From Lachnospiraceae bacterium (GTDB lineage: Bacteria; Bacillota; Clostridia; Lachnospirales; Lachnospiraceae), in contig JAQYOA010000116.1 of assembly GCA_028727605.1 (NCBI GenBank), positions 1 to 32,319 on the forward strand: a stretch of DNA of 32,319 bases, given 5' to 3'. The notes beneath the pieces were generated by a model. The model did not search any database, was not told where the DNA came from, and saw only the letters and a list, made by a program, of their open reading frames with translations. This document shows, in pieces, positions 24,737 to 32,319 of the stretch. Each line of letters opens with the position of its first letter. Within the stretch, counting starts at the first letter, position 1. Position numbers and translations under genes: made by a program.

Positions 24737-25351
24737 ATGGGAAAACAGGTTTGGAAGGCCGGGAATATGCTTTATCCGCTGCCGGCGGTTATGGTATCGG
24801 TCAGAGGAAAGGATAAAACGGATAATATCATTACGGTTGCATGGGCGGGGACAGTTTGTACAAACCCGCCCATGGTATCCATTTCGGTAAGGCCCGAACG
24901 GTTCAGCTATCAGATGATAAAAGAGAGCGGAGAGTTTGTAATCAATCTTTCCACAGAGAAACTGTGCTATGCTGTGGATTACTGCGGTGTGAAATCCGGT
25001 CGGGATGTGGATAAGTTTGAAAAGCTGGGACTGACGAAAAAAGAGGCAGAGAAGATCTGTGCGCCGATGATTGATGAGGCGCCGGTGAACATTGAATGTA
25101 AGGTGGAACAGATTCTGGAGCTGGGCTCACATCATATGTTTGTGGCACGGGTGCTGGCCGTTCATGCGGATGAGGCGTGCATGGATGAAAAGGGCCGATT
25201 TGATCTGAACCGGGCAGAACCGATGGTCTATTCTCACGGGGAATACTACGGGCTCGGCAAAAAACTGGGAACCTTTGGATATAGTGTGAAAAAGAAAAAG
25301 AAACAGGCCGACAAAGAGAAAAACGGCCGCAGACACAGCAAAATTTATTAA
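24737..25351 (+). CDS. Flavin reductase family protein (FMN-binding split barrel)
   Basis: A 204-aa protein of the flavin reductase-like split-barrel family. Visible landmarks are TVAWAGTVCTNPPMVSISVRPERFSY, FVINLSTE and GSHHMFVARVLAV, typical of the FMN-binding fold. It probably binds FMN and reduces flavin or an unknown electron acceptor in the cytoplasm. A Lys-rich tail (KKKKKQADKEKNGRR) follows the domain. It is probably co-transcribed with the pyrophosphatase gene 15 bp upstream; the ribosome binding site is weak. The physiological partner cannot be told from the context. Confidence 0.82.
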   Translation: MGKQVWKAGNMLYPLPAVMVSVRGKDKTDNIITVAWAGTVCTNPPMVSISVRPERFSYQMIKESGEFVINLSTEKLCYAVDYCGVKSGRDVDKFEKLGLTKKEAEKICAPMIDEAPVNIECKVEQILELGSHHMFVARVLAVHADEACMDEKGRFDLNRAEPMVYSHGEYYGLGKKLGTFGYSVKKKKKQADKEKNGRRHSKIY

Positions 25352-25359
25352 AAATTTGA

Positions 25360-25431
25360 ATAAAAACTTTATTTCCTGATTTTTTTACGATTTATTCTTA
25401 AAATAATTAGGCGTAAAGTTTTTATTTTTTT
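25360..25431 (+). terminator. Possible AT-rich terminator after flavin reductase
   Basis: ATAAAAACTTTA (25360-25371) and TAAAGTTTTTAT (25414-25425) are perfectly complementary over 12 bp around a 42-nt loop, with a T-run after the second arm. The AT-only stem makes it a weak call. Confidence 0.4.
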
Positions 25432-25463
25432 AAAAAATAATCCATAATTTCGTTAAAATACAC

Positions 25464-25510
25464 AAAATACGAGATTTGGAGAATACGATCATTAGAAAAT
25501 ACGACAAAAT
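25464..25510 (+). repeat. AATACGA repeats upstream of gdhA
   Basis: AATACGA recurs three times with exactly 16 bp between copies (TACGA at 25468, 25484 and 25500), with weaker copies just before and after. They lie about 40-80 bp upstream of the -35 box of gdhA and may be binding sites for a regulator. The rest of 25352-25668 is very AT-rich and holds no gene. Confidence 0.45.
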
Positions 25511-25542
25511 AACGATTTATGAGAAAGTTTTTTTGCATTATA

Positions 25543-25572
25543 TTGCAATTTCCGGATATTTTATGCTATAAT
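25543..25572 (+). promoter_or_regulatory. Promoter of gdhA
   Basis: TATAAT (25567-25572) with a TGC extended -10 and TTGCAA (25543-25548) 18 bp upstream. The leader of about 90 nt includes a hairpin, GGCCTTT (25587-25593) with AAAGGCC (25606-25612). Confidence 0.7.
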
Positions 25573-25586
25573 ACATACCGTTCATC

Positions 25587-25612
25587 GGCCTTTAGAAAAT
25601 TAGGAAAAGGCC
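25587..25612 (+). other. Hairpin in the gdhA leader
   Basis: GGCCTTT and AAAGGCC form a perfect 7-bp stem around a 12-nt loop near the 5' end of the predicted gdhA mRNA. No U-tract follows; it may stabilize the transcript. Confidence 0.45.
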
Positions 25613-25638
25613 CTGTCGAAGTATAGTTCTAGTTTTAA

Positions 25639-27003
<1,365 letters not shown>

Positions 27004-27063
27004 TCTTGTGATTCATTCGCTTTTGTGAAACAGTTACAGAATTTTTATAAAAAAATAAAAAAG

Positions 27064-27118
27064 AACAACAGAATTTCCGCAGGAATACCGATGCGGTGAT
27101 TCTGTTGTTTTTTTTGTA
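27064..27118 (+). terminator. Intrinsic terminator after gdhA
   Basis: AACAACAGAAT (27064-27074) pairs with ATTCTGTTGTT (27099-27109), with an inner CCGCA/TGCGG stem, followed by eight or more T. A clear strong terminator. Confidence 0.9.
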
Positions 27119-27132
27119 ACTTCTGATACAAT
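27105..27132 (+). promoter_or_regulatory. Possible kdgK promoter
   Basis: TACAAT (27127-27132) with a TGA extended -10 lies 16 bp from a weak -35 (TTGTTT) that is embedded in the gdhA terminator. The start codon of the kinase is 60 bp downstream. Confidence 0.4.
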
Positions 27133-27192
27133 AGGAAGTAGGTTTCAGACGGTTTTGACAGTAAGACTGGGTAGAAAAAAGGAGGAATATGT

Positions 27193-28212
27193 ATGAGAGT
27201 ACTGACGTTTGGAGAACTTCTTCTCCGGCTGAAGACGCCGGAATATCTGAGAATTCTGCAGTCCGATAATTTTGAAGCCAGCTACGGAGGAGCGGAATCG
27301 AATGTGGCGGTATCCCTTGCGATGTTAAGAGACGAGGTTTCTTTTCTGACAAAGATTCCGGATAATCCGGTGGGTCTGGCCGCACTGAATGAAGTGCGCA
27401 GATACGGGGTGGATACTTCAGGAGTTGTCTTTGGAGGATCACGGCTTGGAATCTACTATTTTGAAAAGGGAAGTAATATCCGGCCCACCACTGTGCTTTA
27501 TGATCGGGAACACAGTGCGTTTGCAGAGGCATGTGAGAAGGATTTTGCGTGGGATCAGATATTGAAGGATGTGGATGTCTTTTATTTTTCCGGGGTGACG
27601 CCGGCGGTGAGCGACTCTGTGGAACGGGCAGTCCGGGAAGCACTGAAATACTGCAGGGAACATTCCATTTATGTGGTGTGCGATCTGAATTATCGCTCCA
27701 AAATGTGGAGTACAGAAAAAGCACAGAAGGTAATGGGTGAACTGATGAACTGGATTGATCTGTGCATTGCCAATGATGAGGATTTTGAGTCTGCGCTGGG
27801 AATTCCTGCGTTTGACGGGGATATGGCACACGGCATTGACCAGATTGATACGTACAGGGAAGGAATGAAGGAGATCACCAGACGGTATCCGAACTGTAAA
27901 GCGGTGGCAAGTGTGCTTCGGAATATGCGTACCGTGGAGGATGGTGACTGGATGGGAATCTATTATACCGGAGGACGGTTTTATGAAAGTCCGGTGCACA
28001 CGGTGCACAGTCTGGAGGCTGTGGGAGCCGGTGATGCGTTCGCAGGTGCTTTGCTCCATGGGATTGTCCGTGGATTCGCCCCCCAGAAGGTTATTGATTT
28101 TTCCATCGCAGCCAGTGTGATGAAATTGATGATTCAGCATGATTTTAATGTGGTAAGTGAAGCGGAAATTTTAAAAATCATGAAGACCAACGATGTGAAT
28201 CTGCAGAGATAG
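27193..28212 (+). CDS. kdgK: PfkB-family sugar kinase, probable 2-keto-3-deoxygluconate kinase
   Basis: A 339-aa PfkB/ribokinase-fold kinase. Landmarks are the N-terminal TFGELLLRL, the substrate loop YGGAESNVAVSLAMLR, DLNYRSKMW in the middle, and the anion hole with catalytic Asp in AVGAGDAFAGALLHG. The GGAESNVA and DLNYR wording is typical of KdgK, which phosphorylates 2-keto-3-deoxygluconate from uronate breakdown. A related deoxyhexonate or fructose could be the alternative substrate. GGAGG lies before the ATG. No KDPG aldolase or uronate isomerase is present in the window, so the pathway partners must be elsewhere. It is separated from the next transporter by 252 bp and a distinct promoter. 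Confidence 0.82.
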   Translation: MRVLTFGELLLRLKTPEYLRILQSDNFEASYGGAESNVAVSLAMLRDEVSFLTKIPDNPVGLAALNEVRRYGVDTSGVVFGGSRLGIYYFEKGSNIRPTTVLYDREHSAFAEACEKDFAWDQILKDVDVFYFSGVTPAVSDSVERAVREALKYCREHSIYVVCDLNYRSKMWSTEKAQKVMGELMNWIDLCIANDEDFESALGIPAFDGDMAHGIDQIDTYREGMKEITRRYPNCKAVASVLRNMRTVEDGDWMGIYYTGGRFYESPVHTVHSLEAVGAGDAFAGALLHGIVRGFAPQKVIDFSIAASVMKLMIQHDFNVVSEAEILKIMKTNDVNLQR

Positions 28213-28312
28213 AAGGAATCCTTATATTGTGCACATATTGCGAAAACATGTCGAAAGTGACAATAAAATCACAAACAAACTAAAAAATAATAGCAATTTT
28301 ACGAAAAACCAC

Positions 28313-28341
28313 TTGCGAAAGAAAACAACTGGATGTATAAT
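28313..28341 (+). promoter_or_regulatory. Promoter of the second sugar importer
   Basis: TTGCGA (28313-28318) and TATAAT (28336-28341) are spaced 17 bp apart. A leader of about 115 nt follows, with only small inverted repeats such as ATGCC/GGCGT; I could not match it to a known riboswitch. Upstream, TGTC and GACA (about 28247-28260) form another small inverted repeat. Confidence 0.6.
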
Positions 28342-28464
28342 GACCGCATAGGCACCGGAGAGGAAACCTGAAATTGTATAAAATGCCGTCAGGCGTTCAT
28401 TAAGGAAGGATGAATTTCCGACAAACAACGTGTTACTATTATTACATCACAAGGAGGGTATTAC

Positions 28465-30312
28465 ATGAAGAAGAAAGTAGTTGCATTATTGATGACAGCT
28501 GTGATGGCCTTCAGCCTGGCAGCCTGCGGCGGTGACGGAGGACCTTCCTCTTCATCAGGAACAGGAACGGATTCCGCTTCCAAGGCAGAGAGTTCGGCAG
28601 ACGCTTCCACAGCATCAGGATCAGAGGAGGCTTCCGGCGGTGATACAGCAGATGCATCCGGTGACTGGATTTCATCCAGCGACGTTGAGGACGATGCTTT
28701 GCCGGGAGAGAATGACAGCAGAGCATTTGAAAAATTTGACCATGTAGTAGAAGTTCATTACGGATATCAGGTAAACCCGGTAGATACCACTCTTCCGGAT
28801 GGAGATTCTGTAGATGATAACCAGTATACCAGATATCTTCTTGAAAATTATAATATTAAAGTAGTCTGCGACTGGACAGCAGGAAATACTTCCGACTTCC
28901 AGCAGAAAGTTTCTCTTTGTATCGCATCTGCATCTCTTCCGGATGCTGTAATTGCTCCGAACCGGAACTATCTGGTACAGGCTGCAAGAGCAGATCTTCT
29001 GTCAGATCTGTGGCCGGAGTTTAATGCATACGCTTCCAAACAGGTAAAAGAGATTGTTGAGACTACAGAAGGACGTGCAATCAGCAATGCAACCGTAGAC
29101 GATGTATTCTGCGCACTGCCGAATATCACCGTTGATACCGATGGTGTATATGTATACTTTATCCGTCAGGATTGGCTGGATCAGCTGGGACTGGATGCGC
29201 CGAAGACTGTTGAAGAGCTCGGTGCAGCAGCAGAGGCATTTATGGCTGCCGGATTAAGCCCGGATTATGCAATTGCAGGTATTGACAATGGAGGAAGAAC
29301 CTATTCGAACTTCCTGAACTCCTCCAACAACGGTTACGGATTTGATGCTTTATATCAGGCATTCAATGCAACTCCCGGATACTTCCTGCGCGATGACAGC
29401 GGAGAACTGTACTGGGGCACAACAACGGATGAGATGAAAGAAGCCCTTACCGTACTGCATGAGTGGTATGAAAAAGGCCTGATCAATCCGGAAGTTGGAA
29501 CAACAACAAACGGCGACAATGCAAACAATGTTAAGAATGGTACCTGCGGTATCTTCATGGGACCGTGGTGGTCACTTGGATACGGCAACGGTGATTCCTT
29601 CAAGAACGACAACAATGCCAACTGGCAGGCATATCCGCTGTACACCAACGATGGTGAGTGGAATATCCATATGAAGGATGTCGGAACTACCTATACAATG
29701 GTTAACAAAGATGCTTCTGATGATGTGAAGAAAGCAATCGTAATCATGAACAACGTTCTGGTTCGTGATGAATCTATCTTTGATACTTCTGTAGCAATTG
29801 ACTGGTATCCGGTTCGTAACGTTATGGCAGCTACCGACGAGTGTGAGTATGAATACGATGCAATCATGAGCGTAATCAAAGGTGAGAGCACTGTAGAAGA
29901 TTATCAGCAGGGCGGAAGCAAATTCAACGGTCTTTACAAGAACCTGGCAAGTGACGTAGCTTCTCTGAGCGAAGTTATCTCCGCAGATTATGACGGATCC
30001 AGAGAACTGGCAGTTACCGATATGGATGTGAATACCAACAACGGACAGTTTAACCGTCTGTATGCAATCCTGATTGGTGATCGTCCGTATGCAACAATCG
30101 AGCCGGATCATAAGATTTATTCTGAGCTGTACTATACCGTTGATGGTATGGAGACCTACTGGACTCAGGTATCCGATATGGAAGATCAGGCAATCCTGCA
30201 GTTCATTACAGGAGCTAAGAGCCTGGATGAGTGGGATCAGTTCTGCAGCGACTGGCATGTACAGGGCGGAGATCAGATTCTTGAACTGGTTGATGAATTC
30301 CTTGCACAGTAA
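28465..30312 (+). CDS. Extracellular sugar-binding lipoprotein (second transporter)
   Basis: A 615-aa solute-binding lipoprotein. The signal peptide ends in LAAC with lipidated Cys21, followed by a long Ser/Thr/Ala/Glu/Asp-rich linker up to about residue 75. The family segments follow, such as NYNIKVVCDWTAG, VSLCIASASLPDAVIAPN and YGYQVNPVDTTLPDG. It captures an oligosaccharide for the two permeases encoded just downstream. Codons are highly biased and AAGGAGGG is a strong ribosome binding site, suggesting abundant protein. A hairpin directly after the gene probably lowers permease expression relative to the binder. The ligand cannot be inferred from sequence. Confidence 0.92.
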   Translation: MKKKVVALLMTAVMAFSLAACGGDGGPSSSSGTGTDSASKAESSADASTASGSEEASGGDTADASGDWISSSDVEDDALPGENDSRAFEKFDHVVEVHYGYQVNPVDTTLPDGDSVDDNQYTRYLLENYNIKVVCDWTAGNTSDFQQKVSLCIASASLPDAVIAPNRNYLVQAARADLLSDLWPEFNAYASKQVKEIVETTEGRAISNATVDDVFCALPNITVDTDGVYVYFIRQDWLDQLGLDAPKTVEELGAAAEAFMAAGLSPDYAIAGIDNGGRTYSNFLNSSNNGYGFDALYQAFNATPGYFLRDDSGELYWGTTTDEMKEALTVLHEWYEKGLINPEVGTTTNGDNANNVKNGTCGIFMGPWWSLGYGNGDSFKNDNNANWQAYPLYTNDGEWNIHMKDVGTTYTMVNKDASDDVKKAIVIMNNVLVRDESIFDTSVAIDWYPVRNVMAATDECEYEYDAIMSVIKGESTVEDYQQGGSKFNGLYKNLASDVASLSEVISADYDGSRELAVTDMDVNTNNGQFNRLYAILIGDRPYATIEPDHKIYSELYYTVDGMETYWTQVSDMEDQAILQFITGAKSLDEWDQFCSDWHVQGGDQILELVDEFLAQ

Positions 30313-30344
30313 AGCAAAGAGTACATAAAGGAAATAAAACGGGG

Positions 30345-30374
30345 GCACAGGGGTCCATCCCCCTGTGCTCTTTT
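30345..30374 (+). terminator. Attenuating hairpin between binding protein and permease
   Basis: GCACAGGGG (30345-30353) and CCCCTGTGC (30360-30368) form a 9-bp stem with a 6-nt loop, followed by a short T-rich stretch (TCTTTTC). It is likely a leaky terminator that sets binding protein above permease. Confidence 0.65.
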
Positions 30375-30409
30375 CGATTGCCGAAAAGTCTTCAAAGGGG
30401 GCACTGAAC

Positions 30410-31318
30410 TTGAAAAAAAAGAAACGCAGTTTCATAAAATCGAATAGTTTCCATTATACATTAATGGTTCTTCCCGGATATATCTGGCTGTTTCTGTTTT
30501 CCATCGTTCCGATGGTCGGAATTGTCATGGCATTCCAGAACTATAATCCCAGCAAAGGCTGGTTTGGATCCGAATGGGTTGGATTTAAATGGTTTGAGTA
30601 TCTGTTGGTAATTCCGGATGCGAAACGGGCATTGTGGAATACGCTGATCATTGCAGTATCCAAAGTGGTTCTGAACATTGTTGTACCTCTTGTGTTTGCA
30701 CTTCTTCTGAATGAAGTCAAAAACATGAAGTTTAAGAAGAGCGTTCAGACAATCGTTTATCTTCCCCACTTTGTATCCTGGGTTATTCTGGCAAACATCA
30801 TCTCCAATATCTTTGGATCCACCGGTATCTTCAATACAATCAGAAGCGCCCTTGGCATGGACAAGCTTCTTCTGATGACCATTCCGGAAACCTTTAAGGG
30901 ATTGCTGATCGGTACCGATGTCTGGAAAGAGTTTGGTTACAATGCCGTTGTTTATCTGGCTGCACTGACCGGTATCAGCCCGAACCTGTACGAGGCTGCT
31001 GCAATTGACGGTGCAGGACGTTTTAAACGAATCTGGCATATTACCCTGCCGGGTCTGATTCCGACAATTGTTCTTCTGTGTACACTGGCTATGGGCAACG
31101 TGCTGAATGCAGGTTTCGACCAGGTATTTAACATGTACAACCAGCTGGTTATGGAAACCGGTGATATTCTGGATACTTACGTATACCGTGTCGGTATTAC
31201 CAATATGCAGTTCTCACTGGCAACCGCAGCAGGTCTGTTCAAATCCGTTGTAAGTTTTGTTCTCGTTGTTGTATCTTATACATTGGCATATAAATTTGCT
31301 GATTACAGTATTTTCTAG
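30410..31318 (+). CDS. ABC sugar transporter permease, LplB type (second transporter)
   Basis: A 302-aa permease with six predicted membrane segments and the EAA loop LYEAAAIDGAGRFKRIWHITLPGL. It is similar to the permease at 11228-12148 (shared segments include the PGxIWLxxF start, FALLLNEVKNMKFK and YLPHFVSWV). I choose the TTG at 30410 as start. An AAAGGGGG ribosome binding site lies 8 bases before it, and the protein then begins with a Lys-rich stretch ahead of the first membrane helix; a longer upstream frame starts inside the preceding hairpin. Second gene of its operon. Confidence 0.88.
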   Translation: MKKKKRSFIKSNSFHYTLMVLPGYIWLFLFSIVPMVGIVMAFQNYNPSKGWFGSEWVGFKWFEYLLVIPDAKRALWNTLIIAVSKVVLNIVVPLVFALLLNEVKNMKFKKSVQTIVYLPHFVSWVILANIISNIFGSTGIFNTIRSALGMDKLLLMTIPETFKGLLIGTDVWKEFGYNAVVYLAALTGISPNLYEAAAIDGAGRFKRIWHITLPGLIPTIVLLCTLAMGNVLNAGFDQVFNMYNQLVMETGDILDTYVYRVGITNMQFSLATAAGLFKSVVSFVLVVVSYTLAYKFADYSIF

Positions 31319-31333
31319 GAAGGAGGGAATTTT

Positions 31334-32221
31334 ATGATAGAGAGCAAGAGTTTTGGCGCGAAATTGTTTAAAATCATAAATGCCATCATCCTGATCGTAT
31401 TGGCATTCAGCTGTTTTTATCCTCTCTGGTATACCCTTTGCGTGTCTCTTTCCTCAAAGGCGGCAGCTGAGGGCGGTCTGGTGACTATTTACCCTATCGG
31501 TTTGAACTTCAAGTCCTATAAACTGATCATGGGTGATGATGCATTCTGGAATTCCTTCTGGATTTCCGTAAAACGAGTTGTAATCGGTACCGTGTGGACG
31601 ATGCTGGTGCTGATCATGATGGCGTATCCTCTTTCAAAGAGCAAAAGAGAGTACGCACCGAGAAATGTCCTGATGTGGGTTCTGGTGTTCTGTATGCTGT
31701 TCAACGGAGGTACGATTCCGTGGTTTATCACAGTCAAGAATTACGGACTGATTGATACCATGGCGGCATTGATTCTTGCCGGTTCCGTTCCGGTATTTAA
31801 CGTTATCCTGATGATGAACTTCTTTAGGGGAATTCCATCGGATCTGGAGGAGGCCGCCCGTGTGGACGGTGCCGGGCCATGGCGTATCCTATGGCAGATC
31901 GTGGTTCCCTGTTCCAAACCGGTAATTGCGACCATCGTGCTGTTCACTTCCGTAGGTTACTGGAATGAGTATTTCCAGGGTCTGGTTTTGATGAACAAAG
32001 AGAGCCATTATCCTCTGCAGACTTACATCCGTCAGATTACAGTACAGATCCCGGTAGGTGTTACACTGACAACAGAACAGTATGTTCAGCTGGCAGCAAA
32101 CTCCAATAAATCACTGGAGGCTGCAAAGGTATTCATCGCATTGGTTCCGATGCTGATTATCTATCCGTTCCTTCAGAAATACTTTGTTACCGGTATTACA
32201 CTGGGTGCGGTAAAAGAGTAA
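31334..32221 (+). CDS. ABC sugar transporter permease, LplC type (second transporter)
   Basis: A 295-aa permease of the MalG/LplC group. The EAA-type loop reads DLEEAARVDGAGPWRILWQIVVP, and the ending YPFLQKYFVTGITLGAVKE matches its counterpart at 12163-13050. AGGAGGG lies before the ATG at 31334, 15 bp after the previous stop. It completes a binding protein plus two-permease importer without an ATPase. No gene follows before the window ends. Confidence 0.92.
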   Translation: MIESKSFGAKLFKIINAIILIVLAFSCFYPLWYTLCVSLSSKAAAEGGLVTIYPIGLNFKSYKLIMGDDAFWNSFWISVKRVVIGTVWTMLVLIMMAYPLSKSKREYAPRNVLMWVLVFCMLFNGGTIPWFITVKNYGLIDTMAALILAGSVPVFNVILMMNFFRGIPSDLEEAARVDGAGPWRILWQIVVPCSKPVIATIVLFTSVGYWNEYFQGLVLMNKESHYPLQTYIRQITVQIPVGVTLTTEQYVQLAANSNKSLEAAKVFIALVPMLIIYPFLQKYFVTGITLGAVKE

Positions 32222-32247
32222 AACAAAGGCGATGGCAGCCGTAAATC

Positions 32248-32276
32248 TTGCATGGCTGTGAAAAAAATGCTATACT
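32248..32276 (+). promoter_or_regulatory. Promoter-like sequence after the second importer
   Basis: TTGCAT (32248-32253) and TATACT (32271-32276) are spaced 17 bp apart, with TGC before the -10. It would start transcription only a few bases before the hairpin at 32278. Confidence 0.45.
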
Positions 32277-32277
32277 A

Positions 32278-32319
32278 TACCCCGTTCAAGGGCTTTGTGT
32301 CATTGAACGGGGTATTTTT
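32278..32319 (+). terminator. Strong hairpin/terminator at window end
   Basis: TACCCCGTTCAA (32278-32289) and TTGAACGGGGTA (32303-32314) form a perfect 12-bp stem with a 13-nt loop, followed by TTTTT. It most simply ends the second importer operon. Confidence 0.85.

Noticed and set aside
25464-25510. CRISPR-like array upstream of gdhA.
   Set aside because: Repeat units are only 7 bp with a 16-bp period; there are no spacers of CRISPR length and no cas genes.
28313-28328. CcpA cre-like site overlapping the -35 of the second importer.
   Set aside because: It misses two core positions, including the central C of the CG step, so it cannot be separated from chance.

Overview
This window looks like chromosomal DNA from an anaerobic gut Firmicute, most probably a Lachnospiraceae (Blautia or a close relative). 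The grounds are moderate GC content, strong AGGAGG-type ribosome binding sites, LplBC-type sugar permeases without their own ATPase, several ROK proteins, a CBS-domain Mn-type pyrophosphatase and a hexameric-type glutamate dehydrogenase. The genus is an inference from gene content and protein character, not from a marker gene. No rRNA, tRNA, insertion sequence, phage gene or CRISPR array was seen.

Layout. 1-2203: fructokinase, a small GIY-YIG nuclease after an intrinsic terminator, and a hemolysin III/TrhA-like membrane protein. 2235-5657: an AraC-family regulator diverging from a URO-D-like protein, whose 3' end meets a second, opposite-strand URO-D-like paralogue. 4416-21890: a large Gram-positive polysaccharide-utilization locus. 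It is built on two divergent operons from one 237-bp regulatory region (10991-11227). The leftward operon encodes GH3, GH30, a GH123/DUF4091-like enzyme and URO-D-like protein 2. The rightward operon encodes two permeases, a lipoprotein binding protein, a ROK repressor, a ROK sugar kinase, GH4, an AgaI/NagB-type amino-sugar-phosphate deaminase and GH2. 21985-25351: housekeeping genes (S1-domain protein, CBS-PPase, flavin reductase). 25669-28212: glutamate dehydrogenase and KDG kinase. 28465-32221: a second complete binding protein plus two-permease importer. The window ends in a promoter-like sequence followed by a strong hairpin.

How the main locus may work (inference). The lipoprotein and permeases import an oligosaccharide, powered by a shared ATPase encoded elsewhere. 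None of the five glycosidases shows a signal peptide, so hydrolysis would be cytoplasmic. The ROK kinase and the AgaI-like deaminase would feed hexose and hexosamine phosphates into glycolysis. The GH123-like enzyme together with the AgaI-like deaminase points to a galactosamine-containing substrate. The ROK repressor probably acts at two near-identical AT-rich direct repeats, one just downstream of each divergent promoter.

The most unusual parts are the two URO-D-like proteins sharing a Tyr-Gly-Cys-Cys-Glu motif, one of them encoded as the last gene of the glycosidase operon, and the paired operators of the divergent region.
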